Origin: Chaetorhynchus papuensis
Lineage: Eukaryota; Chordata; Aves; Passeriformes; Rhipiduridae
Reading direction: 5' to 3'
DNA length: 64,000 nucleotides
Assembly (NCBI GenBank): GCA_013396525.1
Contig: VWYX01000618.1
Span: 434,001 to 498,000, forward strand
The notes under the pieces are model-generated. The model made no database searches, was not told where the DNA came from, and saw only the letters and a list, made by a program, of their open reading frames with translations. The position numbers and the translations under genes were made by a program. This document shows, piece by piece, positions 1-12,870 of the stretch; the stretch's first letter is position 1, and every line of letters starts with the position of its first letter.

Positions 1-2555
1 ATTTTTGTATTTCTGGTGAATGCTTTGACAAGATGAGTATCTCAGAAGTCACGATCTTCCTGTAGGTTGGTATTATGCAGTCAGTAATTTTGTTTGAAAT
101 TTTAACTCCTTTTCTTCTTGTTTCAAATAAAGGACTGTGGTCTCACAGGGAAAGTGTCAGTTCTTGGTATACAGAATTATAAAAAGATGGTAGATATATT
201 CTAACTGAAGGAAGTATTGTATTTTGGTTTTACAAAGTCATTTGTTCTAGTTTCTGTTCCTGTGAATGTAGAATTGATCCTTAGTGCACGTCTATGGGCC
301 TTGGCTCTCCAATTCCAACTGACTTAACTTATTGAGTTTTCATTATTTTTTTAATCAAAGGCTATATCAAAACTTACTCAGAGTTTTCCTTAGGAAACTC
401 ACCTGCATGCCCAAATTCTCAGTTCCTGTACTGCATCCCAGTATTAATCTGTGCATTGCTTTGGTAGTACGTGTTTAGATGGAACTGTTAGATATAAACA
501 AATGCAAGTGCTATATAAAAGTAGCATTTCTTCGTGCATTGCTTTTCCTCTGTATAGATGGAGGAGGGAAGAGGTCATTTATGTTTTTCAGATTGGGTAA
601 GCACTACTGATCTGAATTCAGTTAAAAGATTATCATGTCTCTGTTGCCTATTCGTTTTTCTCAGAGATTGCATCTGGGAGAACTGACATCTTTAAATAAT
701 CTGAATTTTGGATCCAGAGGAGTGACTAAAATATTTTTGTGAGTTTCCATCATTGTAATTTTACTAAAATTCTCCTATTCTGTATTATGTTTGTTCTGTA
801 TATAGTTCCTTATATGTGTGTGGAGATTTAAGTTTACCTTGCTTCACAGGTGCTGAGCTGATGGACCCCTGACACTGGGAAATCAAAAGTCAAAAGTATG
901 CACTGTTGAACGGTCCTGAAAATTTTAAGATTTAGTTCAAAACCTAAATTTTCAATAGTAGGACAAACTCTAGGTAATCCTCTTTTTATTGGATTTGCTT
1001 TTCAAGAGGAAAGACTAAGATTTTCATACAATAATTAATTTAACAAGCAGAAGGGAAAAATTATTTCAGAATATGTCTCTGCTCTACCTGTGGCATTCAT
1101 TCTTGAATGTTCAAAAGAGTAGTTCACCTAATGGAATTTCTTTAGCATGTAGAAGTCCTTTTGGTGTATTTTTTCCCTAACATAGTATCGTGAAAAAGTG
1201 CATTAAGAGCTTTTTAATATTGGGCATTCAGTAGACCATCTCTCATTGCGATTTTTTGTCTGTTGTTTGGAGAAGTTTGACTTTATTGAGGTCAGTTTTA
1301 CTTATGTATGCTCCTGTATTCTTGTTTTAAATTATGGCTTTTGTTGTGGAGTCTGTACTGAATCATAGTCAATTGTAGGACAGTCTGTTCAGATTTGGTA
1401 ATGATAGGCTCTAGAAGGTAAGACCCAGTAGCTTGATAATCACTAGATTTGATATTGTGTCTGTTCAGGAAAACTAAGGCATTTTTTGGTGGGTTTTTTG
1501 CCTCTTCCTTTTCCAGGATATAAATGATATTAGCAAATTCATTTGTCATTTTTCTACAGCTGCCTAAGATCCAAGGCCAAATTTACTGCTCTTTGTTTTT
1601 TATGCCTTTTAGAATGCTAGAGTTTCTTCTGCTCTTGAAGAGGAATACTTAAAAAGGTAAAAAAAAAAAGGTGCAAGGTAAAATGAACACTTTTTCGGTG
1701 AAGCATTCTCCTTACACTTTAATCTGATAAAACTTTCTAAACCTGAGAATCAAACCAACATAAATCAATAGGATTTATTTCAAGTTTGCTACTGAGAAAA
1801 GATCATGCTAACCCCTAGTTCTTATTGTAAGGCACAGACTCTTAGTGTTTTTGCTGAGTATTTGCTAAGTATTTGCTAAGAAAAAAACAGTGAACACTGG
1901 AAAATTAGCTCTGAAAAACATAGATACAGAGGAGTTAATAAATACCATGGTATGCACCGTTTTTATCTGCAATACATAAAAAATTTCCTTGAAGGTATTC
2001 TTTATTTGTACTACTTAACGAGCAGATTTTAATACCTGTTTTTATTTATGATTGTAGAACACACTTTGCAATTCATATTCCACTGAACTTGTAGAAAAAG
2101 CTTTGCTATTCAAGAGTTTATAGAAAGGAAATACAGGGGGTAGTGTGAATTACCTGAAGAATTGAAACAAATATTTGAGTGAAATGCTTTATGTTATTTC
2201 AGTAGTATTAATTGTACTGACTTGGATAAATCTCCACTGCTTACTGAAGAATTATTTTCTCCAGATTTGTTCTTATTTGTGGATTTACTTTCATTAAGTG
2301 GTTCAACTGTCTCTTAATTTAATCTCTACTGAAATAGAACTGAAAGACAGCATTTTACAGGATTTCTGATTAGACATTTCAAACAATATTAACTACCAGT
2401 TTAATCCTTTTCTGGTCTCTGAGCTGTGCAAGCTATTTTTTTAATATTTATTTTCTGACTATACTAATTGCTAGAAGGCATTCCCTAAAGTTGTTTGGGT
2501 AAACAATATTCAGAACAGGGATAATTTCAGAGGAGTTTTTCATCTACAGGTCAAG
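1..2555. other. No gene seen; AT-rich unique sequence
   Basis: Both strands carry only short frames with no recognisable protein. An imperfect tandem of an 11-base unit reading tatttgctaag lies near 1857-1880, and a short A-run lies near 1661-1670. I see no LINE 3' end, splice-bounded frame or RNA gene. The stretch reads as intergenic or intronic vertebrate DNA. Confidence 0.6.
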
Positions 2556-2589
2556 CTTCTTCCTGCATGTCTACACATGCTTGAAGAAG
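2556..2589. repeat. Hairpin: 15-bp imperfect inverted repeat, 4-nt loop
   Basis: The left arm 2556-2570 and right arm 2575-2589 pair at 13 of 15 positions around the loop ctac, with one 2x2 internal mismatch. The stem is too short for a typical microRNA precursor, which needs about 22 bp plus lower-stem pairing. A second, perfect hairpin begins 90 bases downstream. No mobile-element ends or target duplications are visible. The pairing is seen directly; any function is unknown. Confidence 0.6.
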
Positions 2590-2678
2590 CCAGTCTGTGG
2601 GATATCAAACTTCTGTCATGAATTTGTGTGTAGTTGGAGAAAAAAAATTAATGTGATTCAGAAAATTAGCAGCTGAAT

Positions 2679-2707
2679 GCTCTTTCATTTGGTGTAAATG
2701 AAAGAGC
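2679..2707. repeat. Hairpin: perfect 12-bp inverted repeat, 5-nt loop
   Basis: The arm 2679-2690 (gctctttcattt) is the exact reverse complement of 2696-2707, with loop ggtgt. An uninterrupted 12-bp stem with so short a loop is uncommon by chance. It could arise from a template-switch mutation or mark a small structured RNA. Nothing flanking it suggests a transcription unit. Confidence 0.7.
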
Positions 2708-4297
2708 AACCACTACAGTAAATGTTGAAAAGTTTCTCCTATTCATGCTAGGACCAACCCCTGCTTGGATACAAACGTGCAGTTTCTTTCCCAGACATGG
2801 AGTGTTGATGTAGGTATATGGTACTCTGTTCTCCAAAAGCTTTCTGGGTCAATCTGCCAGGATGCTGCACTGCCCCATAAAGGAAAAGTCTGTCACCTGT
2901 CTTCACCCATTTTACCTACTCACTTGCTAAGTCGTTTCACTGAAGGCAGGAGGGCTTTTCTTCAATGGGATGCTGCCACACAGATGTTGAAAACTAGCTT
3001 TTTGTTCTATATCTGGGCACATGTAAAGCTTCTTCCTAGATGCCCTGGGCCATCCGAGTTAAACTCACAGCGTAACCCTGTCAATTACTAATGTGCCTGA
3101 GGGTTATTTCTAGGGAGTAACTACTGCAAAAATCTAAAACCAGCTCCCGAAAAGAAGCTAGAAATTGTTATAGGAAATGCAAGTTCATATGTTTTGAATG
3201 CTGCTGTGTCATGAGGGTCATATCATTGTCTAGGAGCTGACTGTGCCTGTTAGGTGATCTTTTTGCCTCTCACCTGGTCCCCATGTTTTCCTAGCAACAG
3301 TGAAAGATGAAAGCAAAAGTGAAATGATGTTTCTAGGTATATTTTAGGTACCACATTCTATGCCTTAACCGTCACTGAAATATTCAGTAGTGGTTCTGCA
3401 TATTCTGTATATTCCTCTGGGCTACTTTGTAAGCCCATTAGGTTTGCATGATTAACCAAGACTGAGAAAGAGCTCCTTTTCATGCTTTTCTGTTACTCAG
3501 GCAGCTCTATTTCCAGCAATCAATGAGAGTGGTCAGCTGACAGCTTCCTTTTCTTTTCTGTCAAATACATTCAAACATCTTTGTTCAAGTATAAGGAGGC
3601 AAGTGGTGCCAAAGCTTGACTGCTGGTACAGATGAGAGACATCCTGCAGCAGAAAAGGCGTTTTCACTATCGTGCAGGCTGCTCGTCTACACCCATAATT
3701 GCATGCCACGTGTACCCTTGAGCAACCATCTGACTGACTTGTGGGCAGACTCCATGCCATCTGAACAGATGGGCATGAGTGTAAGCTGACAAGGGAGCCC
3801 ATATGTTCCTAAATTGTGAGTGTTGAGGAAGGGATTCTTAGCCAAGAATGTGCAGATACTTTCCAAGTCTTACGTGATTGTCATTAAGAAGAGCTGGCAC
3901 TGCCAAGTGAAGCTTACTCCTTTGAATTGACTTTTGCAGCAGTCCATTGGGGAGTGAGTTTCCGGACAGCATTTTATCCTGGCTGAACATTGGATGTCCT
4001 TAGACTTGAGTCTTGATTAGAGACCACTGTGGATTTTCCACAACATTTTCAAGTCTAGTCTTTGCTTGTGATGTGTCAGGAAAGTACAAACATCTGTTCT
4101 TCACTTATCATTTTTTCTCTCCAATGAAGAGAGGATTTGACTGTTAGGATGTGAAGCTAGGCCAAGAAATATCTCAAGGTTTATTTTCTGTTGCACGATC
4201 CCCAACTGGTCATGACAAAACACAGTCAAAGTAGTTGATATAAACCATTAAGTCAAAGTAGACGTATCAGTACTTGAAGACAGCTGATATTTATAAC
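2708..4297. other. No gene seen
   Basis: The longest frames here are a + frame at 2765-3091 and a minus frame at 3533-3802. They show no known domain or usable splice context and look like chance. Base composition is slightly less AT-rich than the first 2 kb. No repeat family was recognised. Confidence 0.55.
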
Positions 4298-4436
4298 CAT
4301 AGAGTCATAGAATGGTCTGAGCTGCAAGGAACACTAAAGAACATTGAGCTCCAACCCTCCTGCAATGGCAAGGGACACCTTCCACTAGACCAGGTTGCAC
4401 ACAGCTCCATCCAACCTCACCTTGAACACTTAGAGG
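4298..4436 (-). mobile_element. CR1 LINE 3'-end fragment
   Basis: This is a 5'-truncated CR1 retrotransposon copy lying antisense. The left edge carries the characteristic CR1 3' terminus (agtcatagaatgg in + orientation). It is followed by text typical of the CR1 3' region: an aagggacaccttccactag block, then a caggttgc block, then the ccatccaacct and cttgaacact blocks. Divergence from the usual CR1 text is moderate, so the copy is not recent. Only about 140 bp survive, as expected for CR1, which truncates at its 5' end during target-primed reverse transcription. Non-coding. Confidence 0.9.
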
Positions 4437-7400
4437 GATAACTAAAATCTAATTATGTGTGACAAATGTTAACATGTTTGACTGTATAATCAGTTATCAA
4501 AGGAAAAAGAAGTAGAGAAAAGAGCTTTACGAATTATACGATACCTAATTATTTTATTTTGATTTATTAAACAATGGGAGATATTAAATATCATCTCTAA
4601 AACATTGTAGTGAAGAGTAACTAACAAGGAGTTACATGTTTGAGGAAAAAATTCTCAACACCTAAAGGAGAAATAATATGGCTTCTCTAAAAAGAATGTT
4701 TATTTAACTTCTAGTAATTTTACCTGCTGCCATAGTAACTTAAGACAATAAGATAAAACTACATGGAGGTGGATTTCTACTTTGATAACTCCAGTATGTA
4801 ACTCCAGTATTTTCAATCAAATTAACAATAGTGATTCTATTACCAATCATTGTTTCTATTGTTGAGCCAAAAAGAAAAAAAAAAGAAGTAAAATGAGACC
4901 AATATAACAAGATTTGTTACAAAATCTAGAATACTTTGTGAGGAAAATGTAAGAATACTGCAAATCTCCTGCAAGTTTCCTGTCAAGAGAAGACAGGTTT
5001 GTATGGTTTTTTGTCAGTACGCTTGGAACCCTGCCCCACCTCACTTGTGAGGAATAATATCCCCAGCTTGGAAGAAAAAGGTGACAATCTGAGTTACAGT
5101 TGAGTAACTTGAAAATTAGTCATTAGTGGCAGAAATCTCTGATACATTTGCAAATAAACAACATGCATGAGCATTGGAACAACGTGCCACTTTTCTTTAA
5201 AGAAATCACATTTTGATTTGATTTGATTGGCCAAGTACCATCTGTCGTCTCGGCAATGCCAGCAGGGTCCCATGTAAATCAGCACATTCCCAAGTTCCTT
5301 GATTGGAGCTGAAGAAGAGTGAATGGAAATCTCCCAGGATGAATGCCTCATTTGAAAACGCATTTCTTTCCCTGATTTGTAGTTTGTCATTAATAACATG
5401 TACTGGGAGCTGAAACTGAAGTTCTGAAGGCTTTGCAAAGACGCCCATGCTTGCTCAGATCTAACACTGCTGTGTGAGTAATTGCTAGTTAGCAGCATGA
5501 GCATTTCCAGGCTGCTGACACTGTGAGCTTGACAACTGACAAGTTTCACTCCCCTGCCATAATAACCCACAATGAAATGCAAAGCAGAAAGCAAAGATTG
5601 CAACTTGAAAAGAAGACAAAAGAAACGTTAGCGAATCTTTATTCAGTGCTGCCTGAACATCTTTATCTTAGCTTAAGAAAAGTGATTATGGGCAAGAGGG
5701 AGATTGCTGCTGAAGTAAGCACAGGCATAACTATGAAGTACAGCTTTGTTGATGATTCCTTTGACAAATACTTCTGCATTGCAAGGGGGTCGGAGGGTTT
5801 CACTTAATGTGGTGGTGCATCTCGTTTGTAACACTTAATATCTCATTACAGCCTTAGTAGAAATACAGCACCTCTATGTTTGTTTTACTAACTTGATAAA
5901 AATTAGTGTAGTGGGCAATACCCTCTAGACAGTTTTAAGCCTGGCATTCTTAATTAATTTTCCAATAAGGCTTTGGGGATGAAAGAAGGGAGGAAACAAG
6001 TGTTTTCTGAAGGGGATTAACCTAATTTTTGCCAAATAAAAGACTTATTCTCATTTTACTGAGCCAGGTGGTTCAAGGGCCTCTGTCCCAGAAAAGAACC
6101 TTGCCAGGTGCTGCAGTGCCACAGCATAGTAAACACATTTCAGCTTACTTTGTTTTAGTGTAGAAACAGTAAACCTGTACTCTCTGTCCCTTTGGAACAT
6201 TAATCTCATCCATCTTTGGTGCTCCCTACTGAGAGTCCATGTTCTTTTATGACTCCCCAGGCTACATTGTCCTGGTTTCTTTGGGAGACCATTTCTGCAT
6301 TTTGCAGATCACTCAGAGTTACTGCAGTGTTATGCTTCTTCCCCTAAAAAGACTATCACTGATTGACGAGAGGAAGAAACAGCTACCTAATATTCAGTTG
6401 TTCTAATTTTTTTGTATTTGAATTTTACACAAACTTCAAATTTTTAACTTGAAATTACTACTTTCCTTTAAAAACCAGCAAAAATTAATCATAACATAAT
6501 TAATTTGCACTACAAAGGCATTTTTCTATCTTGCCAGTCATAGATTCATTCAAATTATTTGAAATAATTTAAAATCTGTTGATTCATTTCAAATTGGCCA
6601 TTCAAAAAAAAAAAGAAATTGTAATATTTAAAATTCCTTACTGAATTTTAATTTCTTGCAGAATAGGTATTGAAGAATACTTTTAGACCGCTATTTTGCT
6701 AGAAAGGCATATGAAAATAAGTGTCTTTTTTCTAATGCTTGAGGATGACCATGAGAGTCTAATAGGTTGCTGACTTAGCAAAAATAGTATGGATATTCAC
6801 CAGTGTGACTGAGCTGTTGCAGAGCTCAGTAACTCGCTTATGATGAAGACATTTGCATTTATAGCTCCAGATTAAATAATGAACATTTTAAAACTTGCTG
6901 TTCCTTCAGTTTTGCATGTGGCTGGTTTTTTCTTTTTCTTCCTCACAAGGAAGGACTCATTTTATTTGGGTATCATACCTGTTTCAATTCTGCATTTTGC
7001 TACATGAAGAGCAGTGTTCATTTCCCCAAAGACCAGCTGGTTTAAAACTCAGCTTCCCCCACTCCCATATGATCTGATTGAAAAGCTATGAACATAACTA
7101 ATTTTTAATTACATAAAATGCAAATTGGCAAGAGAATGTGGAACAGGAAGAAGCAGAACTTACATACAGCTCTTCCCCTGCCCACTTTCTTTTTGCCAGT
7201 GACTGTTTATCTATCTGGCTTCAACCATCCCAGCAACTTTGGGCTGCAGCACACAGAGTAGCCTGCCTGTCTGTTCCCAGCTCCTCCATGCTCCTGTTTT
7301 CCACAAGCTGGGATTTTCCCCCTGTGCCACCTCCCATGTCTCTAGAACCTCTCAGTAGCTGCTCCAAGGGAGGAACATCAGTCCCCCCCTCTAAAGGTTC

Positions 7401-9451
7401 CTGTGTGGTATCTTCTCAAATAAATGCCCTGTGTAACTGAGGACTAGCATAGCTCAGCACTGAGAAACGAATTCTGCCTGATAATGCAACCTGTAGCTTT
7501 CCTCAGCATTTCTTTTGCCTTTTTGGCTTTAGTGTAGATTGTTAATTCACTTCTAATAGCTTGATTTTTCTCTTTTTTTCCTTTAACTCATTCCTTTTTT
7601 ATCCTTCAGTTTTCTTATGTAGTCCATGGTAAATATGAAGATTTTATTTCACTTTATTTCATTCCAATTATATAATATATAGAGACCTTATTTTTTTGCA
7701 TATTTTTCCTGATTTCAAAACGATTCTTTATGCTCTCCTATGTGATACATAAAAGTCATTGAAGCAAAGCTCATTTGCAGCTTTAGAATGACTCCACCTG
7801 ACTCAGGGTGGAGTGTTTGTAAGGTCACTAATTCAAATATCTAGGTTAGCTGGTTATTTCACAGCTAGCGCCTTTGGAACATCTCTAAGATCTTATGGAA
7901 AGGTTTTCCTTGATTCATATCATGGCAGAGATTTTCATAACATCTTGTTGCCTATTTATGCTAGAATCTTGGAAATTCAAAGATTAAGGGATAAGTGTTT
8001 CTGCAATAACAGTTATTTTTCTCTCTATAATCTCATGCATTTCAGAATTAAGATAATTTCAAGCATTCCCTATTGAGCCAAGCTCATGTTGTATCACTAA
8101 AAGGTGTTATTACCAAATGGAGTTAGGGCTTCCAAAATTTATGGTTGTTTTGAAGGGTGAGATCAATACAACTATCTGAGTTTTTAGGCCTTTTTTATGA
8201 AGGAGTGTGCTGAGTTAGATTCTATCTTTAAAAGAAGTTTTCAGCTTGCATCAAAGTTGCCATTCATCTGTAAAGCTTAGTATTATTTCATTAAACCCCT
8301 AAAACAAGAAGTTTCAATAGCTTCAGCTGAGATATGAAACTATTTAAATCATGATAATCACAATGGGAATAGAGCTTGCATAGTGTTCTGTATTTTCCCA
8401 GGACATGGTAGGTCCAAATACAGATTACCAAAGGAGAAAATGCAATCTGGAAGAGCACTGCTAACAAGGATACAGAGGTCATGGACTACGAAGGAAATCA
8501 AAATGAGCTTCTCTGTTACAATGCAGCAAAGAGGGACAGACATGATGAAAACATCTGATACCAGAGTTTGAATATCTGTTTGAATTGATTTAACTGAAAT
8601 TCAGCCTTCTGAAAGTGGTGTGTGTAGTCCAGATGGGTGGCCTAAATTCCTGGTGCAGCCTGTGGAGAAAAAGTTACATCCAAATCATCACTTCCTGATC
8701 CTGAGAGAGGTGTCTAAGAGATAAGGATGAATTGCTTTCTGGAGTTGCCTTCTGCCTGCTGTAGACTATACAGGGACCTTGGAGACTTGCTTAGGCTAAG
8801 GGTCCAGCTTGTAAACAGCTAAAATGAGATGAACTAATATTTAAAGAAGGAAGCTGAAAAGTCAAGAACAGGTAAGAAATCAACAGAAACAGTAAGAGGG
8901 CTGAGGATAATTTCAGAATGAAAGAGAGAGCGCAATATGGTTTGTTTTATCTAGAAGATGATTTACATGAAATGTGATCAATATGGATAAGTGTTTTCAC
9001 GGGAAGAAGTTGCTGGGTATCACAGAGCTCTTTAGTCTAACAGGGAGCTGCAAAACAAGAACCGGCAGCTGGATGACAAAACTAGAAATGTGCCAGCTGA
9101 AAATAAAGTGTGAATCATTAAGACTAAGGATGATTAAACTGTAAAATATGATCTTGGCAAGTGTTGAATTGTCTATTCTGCAGGCTTAAAGTCAATATCA
9201 GGCACTAAAATATTTAAACCATAATGAACATTTTAAAAGTAATATAAACTGCTAGGTGTAAAATATCTGGCTTATAATACTAGTAAATCAGATTAGGTTT
9301 TACACACTTACAATTTAATGCGTAATCACATCTTTGTCATATTTTTGTTTGATACAACACTTTATTGTGCTATTTTTTGGATATTGTGATTTATTCTTTT
9401 TTCAGCTGCTGAAGTAAGTTCTGATGCAGGATCTTATTAGTTTTCATGCTC
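4437..9451. other. No gene seen; 5 kb of unique AT-rich sequence
   Basis: The longest frame is on the minus strand at 5094-5603 (169 codons). It is serine- and leucine-rich, has no recognisable domain, starts at no convincing site and overlaps other frames, so I treat it as chance. A + frame at 7138-7440 lies in a more GC-rich patch (about 7140-7440) but also matches nothing I know. No LINE, LTR or tandem array was recognised. Confidence 0.55.
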
Positions 9452-9467
9452 TTTTTTTTTTTTTTTT
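9452..9467 (+). repeat. Poly-T run (16 nt)
   Basis: A homopolymer of T. No polyadenylation signal is seen on the minus strand next to it that would make it a clear retroposon tail. It is likely a simple mononucleotide repeat. Confidence 0.9.
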
Positions 9468-12400
9468 ATTCCTATGTAAGGTATAGGTAGGAACTCACAA
9501 GAATGTGTTGTCAGTTGTCATGCTGACATAAAATACTTCAATTTAAGCTTTACTTTTAGGAATAATACCAGTAAACTTTTCAAAGCCAGAATGTCTTTGT
9601 CCTAGGTTTTGGAGCTAGGAAATTTCACCAGTCTAAGAAAGACAGTTGAACGATCTCAAGCTAAGCACAAGTATAGCATAGGGCTTTGTTTTTTCTATTT
9701 CAACCTGGATGCAGACTCAGATCCTGTGAAGGTCAAAAGGGCTCTGCTGTATTGTGAGCTTGGGTTTGTGTGCTGGTCAAATAAATAAACATTTTTGTTA
9801 GGAGGCACTCCTTGAGTGCCTGAACTATTAAACACTAAAAACATGCAAATCTGTCATCAACCCTAACACAACATTTGTGCTAATGACATCTTTAGGATGA
9901 CAGCAGCAAGGAAATCCCCGTGTCAAAATCCCTGTGTTTCCCTTTCATTCCTCCCAAGGATTGCACATCAGAAATCTTCCTCAGATGCAAGAAACATAAT
10001 TCATTAATTCATCTGTTAATCCTCACTTTCTTGTTGATACATGTATTCTCCACACTGGGGACAGTTATCATACAGATCATCTTGTTTTGAGCCTCATTTC
10101 TGGTGGACAGAGCTGTTCTGGCAGGATCCAGTGTGAAGGGCAGCTAGGGGAGTTTTTTCTGTGCTTTCCTTGCCCCCACTTCCTGTCAGTACTTGCTCTT
10201 GCCACAGACACACACCTCATGTCTTTTTCTTATGGCAGATATTGTAAATCTTCTTTGGCTGCTGCAGTCTGAGTGACAGACTTGTCAATTCTTACATGGA
10301 AGGCCAATAGTCACTACCTTTCCCTAGTTCTGGTGTAGATCTTAGGCTTTCATTCTGCTGTCAGCAGATCATTCTGTTCTCCTTCACAGCCTAGCAACAA
10401 GTCATCACTCTTTGGTTATGGTCCCTTACTCTCTTAGGCTTCCCACTGCTCTTATCCTTGTCACTTCTGTGTTCCCTTACTGCTGTCCTATGCATCATGT
10501 CTCAGTTTCTCAGGTGTTCAATGTGAATTTGACACCTAAGAGGATAAAAACAGTCTGGCTTTGTACTCTCTGTAGTCTCAGATTTTAAAGGTAGATGAGC
10601 AAAAACTGTCCAAATATTCTTTGTTTGGTTTTATCACTGACTGCTGGTGTTTTTTTGATGAGGTCAGTCCTCTTGTCTGTGTTAAAACTTGGTTCTCAGC
10701 CTGTGGAAATGATCAAAACAATGAGATGAGCTACAGCACTCACTTGGGAGACCCATCTCCAGCTGCAAGCCCTACAGAGTAACAGGGAGTAAAATGCATT
10801 CATCTAAAGTAAATGAACAAGGAGCTGCTCCTTCCTCGTCAAGGAGATAAGTTTGCATACTGTTGCTGCCTGAATCATTTATGAAGAGAACCACAGCCCC
10901 TTGGAGGATGTAGCTGAATGAGTAACAGTTAATCTGCAAGATTGATACCATCTCCAACAGGGAGAATAGCAGAGAATCATATTGTGAGAAAGTACATATT
11001 TTGTGAAATTACTTCTCAAGGCATATCCTTTTGGAATCTGCAATCCTGCACCAGTGAGTGCAGACTGTAATTGCAATCTCTCTGAATTTTGATATTTTCT
11101 AGGAGTTCTTTTCTACTATAATTTTTCCCATACAAAATGGCAATAAAAAAGTAAGACTTCGAGTTGAATGGCCAACCACTGAAAAATCCATGAGTGCCAG
11201 AAGCAAAATTACGGGTCTAGGTCAAGCCATTTGGGTGTTCATGCTGTGCAGAAATCTTTATTTAGGTGCTTTTTTTCTCCCTCCCACCCTGGACACTGTA
11301 TTTTCTGTGCACTGATGCAATGTACTCCTTTAAATGATCTGTTTTTTTACTGAGCAATGGGTGACCATAAGACTTATTTACTGATTGTCAGCAGTTTCCA
11401 GAGACGAGTTATCAACCCAGGTGAAGTTGTGCCAGGGTAAGCAGGGTAAGCAGCCTGACTCTTCCCACCATTACAGTATATGGACTTCACAGCCTGATAG
11501 ATGAGCTTCAACTAGAAAGGAGTCACAGCTGAAAGAAGACAGTAGAAGCCTGTACTTTGAAATATTCAAATACGATTTTGATGACGGAGCCTGGCACAGC
11601 ATGGGGATTTTGCCACCCTGCCCTGTGCTTGAAGATAGGCCTGGGAAAGTTTGCTCTGCTGAGTGGGAATGTGTCATGGTTCCTGCTGGGCTGCTTCTGA
11701 AGAGCTGCTGCTCCTCCATTTCCTCTCCAGCCTTAGGCAGACATGGGAACAGGCAGAGCTCAACAGGCAGCAGGTTCTTTCCTATATCAGCAAAAGTGGC
11801 TATAGCTGCAAGAATGTTAAGTCTGGCACTTGTGCCTAAGTGCCCTTATCTGGGACCAAAAACCTTTGTCTCAACTGCAGGGATGGACTGACTCCTGGCT
11901 TTTTACCCCAGCAGCTGGTGGGAATGGAGAGTTCTGGAGATCTCAAAGATCCCCCAATTTCTATAGTGAGACTTAAAAGCTACTCAGCTGAGTTGATGAA
12001 TTCTAACAAGGCTGACAACACCTCTGAGGGTGGAGTACACACGGCTGTCTGACACCTCCTTGCCAAGAATAGACTCTGTATTATTGTGCATTGCACTTGG
12101 CCTCTGCAAGGAGCAAGTGGAATATAACTGCTGGCAGACAGCACCTCTAATGTAATTTTTTCCTGTTGCAAAGAATGAGTTTTATTATAGGGAACTGCTT
12201 TGTCTGTCTAGCCAGCTATTTAGTCCACTTATTTCCTAGTCAGAACACAGTGAAAAAATGGGATCATGCAAAAGGTGATCATGTCCATGGGTAGGCCTAG
12301 ACTGCAAGTTATTTTGGTGGCCATAGGCTCAAGCTTTTTTCCTATGGAAGGCTAGATGGGGAAAGTATCAAGTGTTCCAAGAACAGCTTCAAAACTTTAA

Positions 12401-12527
12401 AGAGTAAATCTTGAATATGCATTTCTTTTGGGTAAGAATTGGGTTATGCTGTGTGTCGAAACACTCGAAAGACAGAATGTCAGTAAGTGATGGAAAGACA
12501 TCAGATTGCCTCATGGGGAATCAGAAT
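9468..12527. other. No gene seen
   Basis: Several frames of 60-96 codons overlap on both strands between 10.8 and 12.2 kb, where the sequence is somewhat more GC-rich. None shows a domain or a consistent exon structure. A 9-bp tandem (cagggtaag twice) lies near 11,433-11,450, and a 12-bp perfect palindrome, actcagctgagt, at about 11,982-11,993. Neither has an evident role. Confidence 0.5.
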
Positions 12528-12870
12528 CACAGAATATCTGGAGCTGGAAGGGACCCACGAGGATCTCTGAGTCCAGCTCCTGGCCCTGCACAGCACTGTT
12601 CCCAAGGATCACACTGTGTGCCTGATGTCCAAATGCTTCTTGAACTCTGTCAGGCTTAGTTCTCTGATAACCTCCCTGGGGAGACTCTTCCAGTGCCCGA
12701 CCACCCTCTGGGTAAAGAACCTTTACCTAATATCCAGCCTAAGTCTCCCCTGAAACAGTTTTATTCTGTTCACTTGGGTTCTATTGCTGCTCACCAGAGA
12801 TAAGAAAAAACCCCTGCCCCTTTGCTTCCCCTTATGAGGAAGCTGTAGACAGGAATGAGGTCTGAGATGT
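12528..12870 (-). mobile_element. CR1 LINE 3'-end fragment
   Basis: A CR1 copy in antisense orientation. It starts with the terminal motif cagaatcacagaatatctgg and continues with blocks typical of this CR1 group: gaagggacccacgaggatc, agtccagctcctggccctgc, a cttgaactctgtcaggctt block, a ccagtgcccgaccaccctctg block and the aagaaccttt...cctaatatcc block. Similarity fades after about 12,850, where the text around aggaatgaggtctga is the last I can align. The terminus and middle differ from the copies at 17.3 and 34.97 kb, so it belongs to a different CR1 subfamily. Non-coding remnant. Confidence 0.92.

Noticed and set aside
5094..5603. 169-codon minus-strand open frame
   Set aside because: Serine/leucine-rich composition, no recognisable domain, no convincing start or splice signals, and it overlaps another frame in a different phase. 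Length alone is near what AT-rich DNA gives by chance over 64 kb.
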